A stretch of DNA of 12,714 nt from Bryobacterales bacterium (lineage in GTDB: Bacteria > Acidobacteriota > Terriglobia > Bryobacterales > Bryobacteraceae), in the NCBI GenBank assembly GCA_003487005.1, contig DNFG01000138.1:1-12714 (forward strand), given 5' to 3'. A program made the translations under genes and the position numbers. Below, piece by piece: positions 7,108 to 12,714 of this stretch (its first letter is position 1; each line of letters opens with the position of its first letter). Below the pieces are notes generated by a model that searched no databases, was not told the origin of the DNA, and saw only the letters and a list, made by a program, of their open reading frames with translations.

Positions 7108-7778
7108 GATGAAAACTCCTTTTCCATCAGATACTTGACGATCTCGGACCAGCGCTCGTAGCGGTGGAAAGATTCGCCCCGCTCGGAGAGAGCGGAGGCA
7201 AGCCAGGTGCGGGCGAACCGCAATTCCGGCGGGACCAGCAAAGCGGGTTTGAGGTCGGGGGGACCATTGCCGGCAAAGGCGACTCGCTCGTAGCTCTGGA
7301 GCGCATTCTGGACGATGAGTGATTTGTCGATGCCATGCTGAGGGGAAAAGAAAGGCGAATCGGTGGGAAGTTCGAGAATCAGGCCCTGACCATCGACGAA
7401 GTGCCCGGGGTTGCCATGGCGGGGGAGGTCGCCGAGGCCGAGTTCGGCGAGGAGAATGTCAATGTACCAGAGGGAGCCATTCGAGACTACGATGACGTCC
7501 CAACCGATTCCGTGGAGGCGGGCAATGGCCTCCGGAAGTGCTGGGTCGATCTGCATGTCGGGAAGAACTTCTTCCCGGACAACGGTCTCCGGGCAGCGGA
7601 TATGGCGGTAGATTCCGGCCATGGCGTCAAAATGGGTGATGGTACCGGCTGCGTAGCTTGCCCAGTAGTCGGGGGTGTCCGGATCGAGGCAACGAGCGAC
7701 CGCCACTTCGTAGAAATCGGTCAGGGTCATGGTCCCATCGAAGTCGGTGATGAGCGCCCGCGGCCGCGAGGGGGGCAT
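7104..7778 (-). CDS. HAD-superfamily phosphatase (MtnX/phosphoserine phosphatase-like)
   Basis: A 224-residue soluble phosphohydrolase of HAD subfamily I. Motif I is D12-F-D14-G-T (nucleophile D12, acid/base D14). Motif II is S99 in VVSNGS, and motif III is K152 in GIDKS. Motif IV is GNGPPD, where the first acidic position is N171 and D175 remains. The helical cap between motifs I and II resembles that of MtnX and phosphoserine phosphatases, but no methionine-salvage genes are nearby, so that name is not justified. The start was chosen at ATG 7778, because AAGGGA (7787-7792) lies 8 nt upstream. The ATG at 7784, two codons earlier, is only 2 nt from it and is the alternative. The stop overlaps the GTG of the glycerol-1-phosphate dehydrogenase, so the two probably act in the same pathway, perhaps on a glycerol-phosphate-derived substrate, which is inference. 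Confidence 0.85.
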   Translation of the reverse strand: MPPSRPRALITDFDGTMTLTDFYEVAVARCLDPDTPDYWASYAAGTITHFDAMAGIYRHIRCPETVVREEVLPDMQIDPALPEAIARLHGIGWDVIVVSNGSLWYIDILLAELGLGDLPRHGNPGHFVDGQGLILELPTDSPFFSPQHGIDKSLIVQNALQSYERVAFAGNGPPDLKPALLVPPELRFARTWLASALSERGESFHRYERWSEIVKYLMEKEFSS

Positions 7779-7848
7779 CGGCATAATCCCTTCAGTCTAG
7801 GGCATGGCGGGCAACGCGACGCCCAAGCGGAGGAGTCGGGGGGCGTGG

Positions 7849-7854
7849 TATAGT
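7849..7854 (+). promoter_or_regulatory. Possible -10 element for the 68-residue protein gene
   Basis: TATAGT (5 of 6 against TATAAT), preceded by GTGG, ends 9 nt before the ATG at 7864. No -35 is recognisable. If it is used, transcription would begin at or within a few bases of the start codon, giving a leaderless or very short leader mRNA. It lies in the 85-bp gap between divergent genes. Confidence 0.35.
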
Positions 7855-7863
7855 GAGAAGGTT

Positions 7864-8070
7864 ATGGCGATTCCGAATGTACGTCGATTCCGGATTACCG
7901 GTCCCGAGGGCCAGCAGGCGACCCTGATGGCGGTTCTGCCGAAAGGCGTCGACCAGGATCTATATTTGGCCGAAGCATCGAAACGGTTTGACTGGAAGGC
8001 TTGGACCGACCAGCAGCAGAAGATGTTCAAGGTCCGCGTCGGTCAGCAGAAGCAGAAGAAGGCCAAGTAG
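7864..8070 (+). CDS. Small basic protein of unknown function (68 aa)
   Basis: I do not recognise this protein. It is 68 residues long, soluble, without a signal peptide or membrane segment. It has a mixed N-terminal half that looks beta-rich (VRRFRITG, ATLMAVLP) and a helix-prone middle (DLYLAEASKRFDWKAWTDQQQ). The strongly basic, Gln/Lys-rich C-terminus ends QQKQKKAK and could contact nucleic acid or another polyanion. Support for a real gene: a -10-like TATAGT just upstream, AAGG near the ATG (7858-7861), consistent codon usage, and a strong hairpin terminator 24 bp after the stop. It could be read from an earlier ATG at 7804, but that would put the promoter-like element inside the gene. 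It stands alone, diverging from the phosphatase gene. Confidence 0.65.
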   Translation: MAIPNVRRFRITGPEGQQATLMAVLPKGVDQDLYLAEASKRFDWKAWTDQQQKMFKVRVGQQKQKKAK

Positions 8071-8093
8071 GCTTCTCTTTCAACTCAATTTTG

Positions 8094-8128
8094 CCAAAAG
8101 GGCGAGCCGTGCGGGCTCGCCCTTTTGG
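8094..8128. terminator. Bidirectional intrinsic terminator
   Basis: A perfect 15-bp inverted repeat, CCAAAAGGGCGAGCC (8094-8108) and its complement (8114-8128), encloses a 5-nt loop. The GC-rich core, with an A tract on one arm and a T tract on the other, gives a terminator readable on both strands. It sits between the stop of the small protein (8070) and the stop of the convergent HEAT-repeat gene (8154), so it can end both transcripts. Confidence 0.88.
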
Positions 8129-8153
8129 TGTTTACACCGACGGTTTGCCGAGA

Positions 8154-9437
8154 TCAACGAATCCGCGAGCGGAGGATACGCAGCGCCCGGACCGCCTCAG
8201 TTCCTATCACCGGGTCAGGATCCCGCATGAGCGCCTCGAGGGGTTCAACGGCGTCGGGGGCGGCGGTTGCGCTGAGCGCGTAGGCGATTCCAGTCTTCTC
8301 ATCCCGGGTACCGGCGGGGAGGGCGGTGTATAGAGCCGCGCGGACGGGTTGCTTCACGGAGAGCTCACTCAGGTACGGAATGGCGACGTCCCGCCAGGCA
8401 CGCTGCGTCAGCGAGTTGACCAGATAGCGAAGCGGCGCGAACTCCGTCATCGCCGTATCGCCCAAGGCCACGGAGGCGAAGGCGAAGGCAAGCCGCGGGC
8501 CATTGCGGCGCTCTTCCTCAAAGGAACGGCGGACCATGGGAAGGTCCCCGGTCTGACCAATTCGCCCAAGGCCCTCCGCTGCTGCGGCGCGCAGGTCGTT
8601 GTCGCGATCATTCAGGTAGCGAAGGAAGAGTTCACGGAGGTCGGGCGTGGCGATGCGTCCAAGGGCAAACATGGCCTCGCGGCGAACATTCTTGCTGCGC
8701 GTATCGCCGAGGACGAGTTCAAGATCGGGGACCGCCTCGGGAGTTCGCATCAGGCCGACGGTCTCGATCGCCGCGCGTTGAACCTTCTCTTCAAGGTCAC
8801 GAAGAAGAAAAGTGACGCGCGGGCCCGCGGCAGGGTCACGCAGCTTCTGGATGGCAATCAGGGACTCGAAAATGAGGCGATCATCCTTCGATCGGAGTGC
8901 TTCGAGCAGGTCGGGAAGAGCGGCATTGCCGCGCAGGATGCCCACCGCGCGGGCCGCATTGGCACGAGAGGCCATGGATGAGCCTCCAGTCGTGATGCGG
9001 CCAAGAGCTGTGATGATCTCGGGGCGGACGGGGACGTCCGGGTCGACAACTTCCCGGCTTTCGTCACTCCTCCAGCGTGCGGTGATCATGTCCCCGGCGC
9101 GCCGGATGGTGCCACTCAGCCCGGTTTCGACGTAGCCGGGGAGGTAGAAATTGACAAGGCCGTCCGTGGCGAAAATCTGGATTTCGCTATCGTTGTCGCC
9201 ACAGGCGGCCACCAGGGGGTCGAGGGAGTGTTGGGTGCCTATTGCGACTACGGCGCGAACGGCCTCCCGGCGCACTTCGACATCGGCATCGCGGAGCAGT
9301 GGTTCAAGTTGGGGGATCGCCTCCGGACCACGTTTGCCAGAATCACGCGCCTGCCGGATTTTGTCGCGGCTGGACATTTCCTCCTGCGGTAAGGCCGGAA
9401 ACGCCAGAACAAGGGCCAGCACGAGGGTCCATTTCAT
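8154..9437 (-). CDS. Secreted HEAT-repeat protein
   Basis: A 427-residue protein with a Sec-type signal peptide (MKWTLVLALVLAFPALPQ, residues 1-18), so it is periplasmic or exported. The rest is a HEAT/PBS-type helical repeat solenoid of about eight units. Clear ones carry DADVEVRREAVRAVVAIG, SKDDRLIFESLIAIQKL, LEEKVQRAAIETVGLM, KNVRREAMFALGRI, NDLRAAAAEGLGRIG and, last, DPDPVIGTEAVRALRIL. Such solenoids are protein-protein scaffolds, and no catalytic motif is seen. The ATG at 9437 was chosen because it begins the signal peptide. An upstream in-frame start at 9596 would run 122 bp into the receptor gene and bury the signal. The gene begins 37 bp after the receptor stop on the same strand, so co-transcription is likely, although a -10-like TACAAT lies 7 nt before the ATG. 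It ends at the bidirectional terminator. Its role, perhaps as a partner of the receptor, is unknown. Confidence 0.88.
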   Translation of the reverse strand: MKWTLVLALVLAFPALPQEEMSSRDKIRQARDSGKRGPEAIPQLEPLLRDADVEVRREAVRAVVAIGTQHSLDPLVAACGDNDSEIQIFATDGLVNFYLPGYVETGLSGTIRRAGDMITARWRSDESREVVDPDVPVRPEIITALGRITTGGSSMASRANAARAVGILRGNAALPDLLEALRSKDDRLIFESLIAIQKLRDPAAGPRVTFLLRDLEEKVQRAAIETVGLMRTPEAVPDLELVLGDTRSKNVRREAMFALGRIATPDLRELFLRYLNDRDNDLRAAAAEGLGRIGQTGDLPMVRRSFEEERRNGPRLAFAFASVALGDTAMTEFAPLRYLVNSLTQRAWRDVAIPYLSELSVKQPVRAALYTALPAGTRDEKTGIAYALSATAAPDAVEPLEALMRDPDPVIGTEAVRALRILRSRIR

Positions 9438-9444
9438 CCCTCTT

Positions 9445-9450
9445 ATTGTA
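9445..9450 (-). promoter_or_regulatory. Possible -10 element for the HEAT-repeat gene
   Basis: On the minus strand this reads TACAAT, 5 of 6 against TATAAT, ending 7 nt before the ATG at 9437. No -35 is apparent. Use of this site would give a leaderless transcript. A 5-bp hairpin (GGCAG/CTGCC, 9451-9466, 6-nt loop) lies directly upstream, in the gap after the receptor stop. The hairpin is too short and has no adjoining T run, so it is unlikely to be a terminator. Confidence 0.3.
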
Positions 9451-9474
9451 GGCAGACTCGGCTGCCGGGCGTGC

Positions 9475-12400
9475 CTAGAAGAGAAGTTTGATGCCGAGCT
9501 GGACCAACCGGGGATTCTGGGCGCTGGTGATCGAACCGAAACCGGCGGCGCCGAGGAAGTTCTGCGGCTGATTGAAGTTGGTGCGGTTGAGCGCATTGAA
9601 GGACTCGGCGCGGAACTGGAGGCTGGTGCCGTCCTTCACTTCGAAGCTCTTCAAAACAGAGAGATTGACTGACGCGAGGCCGGGTCCGTCCAGGATATTG
9701 CGGCCGGCGTTGCCAAACGTCCCGGGGGTTGGGAAGGCGAAGGCAGCTGGGTTGAACCAGGTGCCCGGGCCGGGGTTGGCGAGGCCGGGGTCACCCACGA
9801 TGTTCGCGCGGTCGTTTGCCCCGAAGCCGAGCGACGATCTCCCCGTACCGGAGTTGTCCATCTCCCCAGGAAGGGCCACAGTGAAAGGCCGCCCGGTTTG
9901 CATCGCGGCAATCCCGTTCAGCTGCCACCCCGCCAGGAGCCAGCGAGCCTTGGCCTTGTGTGAGCAAGGAATCAGCCAGGCGGCAGCGGCAGTGAACCGC
10001 TGGCGGACGTCGAAACCCGACCGGGCGCGCTCAAACCTGGTATCCCGGCTGTCTTGTGGGAAATTGGCATCGCCGGCGGAGGGGAAAAAGTTCGAGGCGT
10101 CGTCGATTGATTTTCCGTACGTGTAGGAGGCCAGCAGCGAGACTCCGCCAGTGAGGGTCCGGCGAAGGGAAGCCTGCATCGAGTGATAGTTTGACGCGGC
10201 GCGCGATTCAAGTTCGTTGATGTCCTGAAACATCAGGTTGGGGCGCATGGGAAACTGCGTGGCCGCCGGCGGCGCCTGGTTGATGTCTCGCGCCATCAGG
10301 AGACGGGTCCCCTTCGCTCCAACGTAGCCAACCTCAAGAACCGTGGCACGGTCCAACTGCCGCTGCACCTGGAGATTGAAGTGCTGGATGTAGGGGGTAC
10401 GCATCCGCGAGTTGAAGGTGAAGGCGGACGCGGGCGTGGGCATGGGGAAATTGTCCGGGAAAGGGTTCTGGAGAGTGAGCGGGAACTGTTGCGATGTCAC
10501 AAACAGGCGGAAATCAAAATGGGGGGCGCTGAAGTACAGGCCTTCGCTGGGCGCGAGGGCGGACTGGTCGAAATAGATGCCGTAGCCGCCGCGGAGTACC
10601 GTTTTGCGGTCCCCCGGTGACCAGGCTAAGCCAAACCTTGGCCCGAAATTATTGCGGTCGGAGGCATAACCGGCGCGAGGCAGTCCGTCCGTTCCAACCA
10701 TCGAGATACCGCCCGTTGCGGGATTGTACAGGCTGGCTCGGTTCTGGGGGTCCACGGGCGGGGAGTTGAACTCGTAGCGGACGCCGAAATTCAGGGTGAG
10801 GTCCTCACGGACCCGCAGGTTGGCTTGAGTGAAGAAGTTGTAGCTCTCGCCGCGGAGGTGCTGGCGATTGTCGAGGCGGGCGCCGCCAGTGACCGCCGGG
10901 ATGCCAAGCAGCAATTCAGTGAGTGCGTTGCCCGTGAATCCGACAAAATTGATCAGACCTCGGGATTGGACATCGCGGAAGGCCCGCTGGTCGAACTTGC
11001 GAATGTCTGTCCCGAACTTCAGCAGAAGGCGGCCGCGGGTCCAAGTGGAAGTGTTTACCAGTTGGTACGTGTTCGACGCGCTGGCCTGAGGGTTATTGTA
11101 TTCGTCTCCGAGCGGCGAGTACCCCAGCACCGAAATGTAGCTGAGACCCAATTGTCGGGGTCTCTGGGCGAAGGTCGGCAGGCCCACTTGCCGGTTCAGG
11201 TCGACGGACTGGTTCTCCTGATTCACGGCAATGGCCACGCGGTTGAAACCGAGGCGCAGTTCGTTGATCAGATTCGGCGTAAAGACGTGCGTGTGACCGA
11301 TCATGGCATTCTGGGCGCGATGGGGAACGACATTCCCATAGCCGGGGAACTGGGCGAATGCATTTCCGGCGAACGGTTCGGACAGGCGCCGGTCGGAGAT
11401 GGAGTAGCGGCCGGTCAACTCGGAACGGGCGGTCAGGGCATGGTCCAGGCGGAGGTCGGCTGTTTCACTGTTGTCACGCAAAATTGGCGCCGAGATGAAG
11501 TTCCGCCCCGCTGCCGCCCGGTTCGGCAACGGATACAGGTTTGCGATGTTCACGCCGACGGGATTCAGGTAGAAAGATGGGATCCGGTTACCCGGGAAGG
11601 GCGACTGGGTGAATGGATCGATGACGAACGGAAGTCCGGACTGCGAGAAATCACCCGTGCGCTCCAGCGCCGTTGGCACATTGGTCTCCCGCGGAAGACC
11701 TTCGTTCAACCTCCGCCCCTCGAAGTCAGTGAAGAAAAACGTCCTGTCCCTGCGAATGGGGCCGCCCAGCGCGAAGCCATACTGATTGCGCTGATACCGC
11801 GGATCCGCCTCGCCAGCAGGCGCAAAGAAGTTTCGCGCATCGAGTTTGGCATTCCGGAAGAAGTGATAGGCCGCGCCATGAAACTGATTCCCGCCGGACC
11901 GGAGCACCACATTGACTTGCGCTCCGGCATTCCGGCCAAAGGAGGCGTCGTAGTTCGCGGTGCCCACTTCAAACTCGCGGATCCCGTCAACCGGTGAGGT
12001 TATGCCGACTCCGTTCAGTTTGGGATCGGCATTGTACACACCATCCAGCAGGAACAGATTGCCGTCTTCACGTGAACCGTTCGCGTTCATGGCGAAGTTG
12101 CCGCGAACGCTGCCGGCGGAACCTTGGGCAGGCAGAGTCACGCCGGGCATCAGGAGTGCGAGTTCGTAGTAGTTCCGCCCATCCAGGGGCAAGTCCACCA
12201 CTTGATGAGGCGCAATCCAGCCACCGGCGGCGGCCGAATCTGGACGGAGTAGCGAAGCCGTGGCTCGAACCTCGACCTCTTCCCGGCCGGCGCCCGCCGG
12301 CAATGGCAACTCGATGTCAATCTCCTGGTTGACGCCAAGCGTAATATCGCGGGCGAGGCCTTGATGGCCGGAGGCTTCCGCGCTGATCCGGTAGATCCCA

Positions 12401-12585
12401 GCGGCGAGCGAAGGGACGGTAAACCGCCCATCGGCGGATGCCGCGACGGAACGCGTCCTGCCAGTCTCGGCGCTGGTCACCTCAACTTTGGCGTGGGGGA
12501 TCGTTCGGCCAGTGATTAAACCGCGGAGGGTCTGACCGGGCAGACACACCACAAACAGCAGGAGAAACAGCAGGAGTCGCGTCAT
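9475..12585 (-). CDS. TonB-dependent receptor, Oar-like, with carboxypeptidase-regulatory-like domain
   Basis: A 1036-residue outer-membrane receptor with a Sec signal peptide (MTRLLLFLLLFVVCLPGQ). A carboxypeptidase-regulatory-like beta-sandwich spans about residues 20-95 (GRFTVPSLAAGIYRISAEASGHQ). A plug domain spans about 125-240, including LPLDGRNYYELALLMPGV, LLDGV and NVVLRSGGNQFHG. The rest is a long beta barrel ending QLGIKLLF with a terminal Phe, the barrel-assembly signal. The RAESFNALNRTNF segment near the end is typical of the acidobacterial Oar-like family. Members import or sense large substrates, often plant polymers or glycans, but the ligand here is unknown. No SusD-like lipoprotein, TonB or sigma/anti-sigma gene is beside it. 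The ribosome site before ATG 12585 is weak. The likely partner is the HEAT-repeat protein 37 bp downstream. At just over 1000 residues it is a normal length for this family. Confidence 0.93.
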   Translation of the reverse strand: MTRLLLFLLLFVVCLPGQTLRGLITGRTIPHAKVEVTSAETGRTRSVAASADGRFTVPSLAAGIYRISAEASGHQGLARDITLGVNQEIDIELPLPAGAGREEVEVRATASLLRPDSAAAGGWIAPHQVVDLPLDGRNYYELALLMPGVTLPAQGSAGSVRGNFAMNANGSREDGNLFLLDGVYNADPKLNGVGITSPVDGIREFEVGTANYDASFGRNAGAQVNVVLRSGGNQFHGAAYHFFRNAKLDARNFFAPAGEADPRYQRNQYGFALGGPIRRDRTFFFTDFEGRRLNEGLPRETNVPTALERTGDFSQSGLPFVIDPFTQSPFPGNRIPSFYLNPVGVNIANLYPLPNRAAAGRNFISAPILRDNSETADLRLDHALTARSELTGRYSISDRRLSEPFAGNAFAQFPGYGNVVPHRAQNAMIGHTHVFTPNLINELRLGFNRVAIAVNQENQSVDLNRQVGLPTFAQRPRQLGLSYISVLGYSPLGDEYNNPQASASNTYQLVNTSTWTRGRLLLKFGTDIRKFDQRAFRDVQSRGLINFVGFTGNALTELLLGIPAVTGGARLDNRQHLRGESYNFFTQANLRVREDLTLNFGVRYEFNSPPVDPQNRASLYNPATGGISMVGTDGLPRAGYASDRNNFGPRFGLAWSPGDRKTVLRGGYGIYFDQSALAPSEGLYFSAPHFDFRLFVTSQQFPLTLQNPFPDNFPMPTPASAFTFNSRMRTPYIQHFNLQVQRQLDRATVLEVGYVGAKGTRLLMARDINQAPPAATQFPMRPNLMFQDINELESRAASNYHSMQASLRRTLTGGVSLLASYTYGKSIDDASNFFPSAGDANFPQDSRDTRFERARSGFDVRQRFTAAAAWLIPCSHKAKARWLLAGWQLNGIAAMQTGRPFTVALPGEMDNSGTGRSSLGFGANDRANIVGDPGLANPGPGTWFNPAAFAFPTPGTFGNAGRNILDGPGLASVNLSVLKSFEVKDGTSLQFRAESFNALNRTNFNQPQNFLGAAGFGSITSAQNPRLVQLGIKLLF

Positions 12586-12714
12586 CTGAAAACCTATTCC
12601 AGTATGATGACGCAGTTGTATTGCCGGATGCTACAGAGCGGAGCCGCCGGAGATCACATTTTCGGTGATCAAACCTCACTTCCACCAAGAGAAAAGGCCC
12701 AGCCTGTGGTGGGG
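12586..12714. other. Receptor upstream region to window end, no gene seen
   Basis: These 129 bases contain no convincing coding frame. They should hold the receptor promoter. A CATACT on the minus strand near 12600 is the only -10-like string I see, without a matching -35. The last bases include AAAAGGCCCAGCC (near 12694-12706), which could be one arm of a terminator cut off by the window end. Confidence 0.4.
12652..12670. repeat. Short palindrome upstream of the receptor (possible operator)
   Basis: GATCAC (12652-12657) and GTGATC (12665-12670) form a perfect 6-bp inverted repeat around a 7-bp AT-richer centre, 19 bp in all. This is the shape of a dimeric regulator's operator. It lies 66 bp upstream of the receptor start codon. 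A 6-bp repeat can arise by chance, so this is only a candidate. Confidence 0.25.

Noticed and set aside
7335..7853. A 172-residue plus-strand frame opposite the HAD phosphatase
   Set aside because: The minus strand has intact HAD motifs I to IV. This frame has no family features.
9438..9596. N-terminal extension of the HEAT-repeat protein to 9596
   Set aside because: It would overlap the end of the receptor gene by 122 bp and place an Arg/Ser/Pro-rich tail before an obvious signal peptide.
10825..11997. A 390-residue plus-strand frame inside the receptor gene
   Set aside because: It lies antisense to conserved receptor barrel sequence and shows no domain or ribosome site. It is a shadow of codon bias.
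12482..12688. A 68-residue minus-strand frame across the receptor start
   Set aside because: It overlaps the receptor signal-peptide region in another frame, with no family features or ribosome site.
1..12714. CRISPR array, insertion sequence, tRNA or rRNA genes
   Set aside because: Reading both strands, I found no evenly spaced direct repeats, transposase motifs, terminal inverted repeats, or recognisable tRNA/rRNA segments.

Overview
This GC-rich window of about 12.7 kb looks like one contig from a soil- or sediment-type acidobacterium, probably near Solibacter/Bryobacter. That placement is an inference from gene content: a very large Oar-type TonB-dependent receptor with an N-terminal carboxypeptidase-regulatory-like domain, a Tat-exported Cys-type sulfatase, a MotAB pair, and a bacterial glycerol-1-phosphate dehydrogenase. 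No rRNA gene was seen to test it. The first 29 bases are not genomic. They match the Illumina TruSeq read-2 adapter at 27 of 29 positions, so base 1 is a contig end and the first gene is cut off by the assembly.

Layout. Bases 30-671 (+) hold the C-terminal part of a zinc-type medium-chain dehydrogenase. Bases 721-2088 (+) encode a sulfatase. Running toward it on the minus strand are an M20 metallopeptidase (2951-4231) and an EamA-type transporter (2085-2954), joined by an ATGA start/stop overlap. Diverging from the peptidase is motA-motB (4352-6073, +), preceded by a sigma-28-like promoter. Converging on motB are a HAD phosphatase (7104-7778, -) and glycerol-1-phosphate dehydrogenase (6055-7107, -), joined by a GTGA overlap. 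A small basic protein (7864-8070, +) ends at a strong bidirectional hairpin terminator (8094-8128). On its other side a secreted HEAT-repeat protein (8154-9437, -) lies 37 bp downstream of the 1036-residue TonB-dependent receptor (9475-12585, -). The last 129 bases are the receptor's upstream region.

The window divides into short functional blocks rather than one pathway: export/uptake and scavenging (sulfatase, peptidase, transporter, receptor plus HEAT protein), motility (MotAB), and glycerol-phosphate metabolism (G1PDH plus phosphatase). Packing is tight: two of the three convergent gene pairs overlap at their 3' ends. No mobile element, CRISPR array, tRNA or rRNA was recognised, and no stretch over 300 bases lacks a gene. 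I see no clear evidence of a wholly new system. The most interesting points are the translationally coupled G1PDH-phosphatase pair, the receptor/HEAT pair, the sigma-28-like motA promoter, and the unrecognised 68-residue protein.
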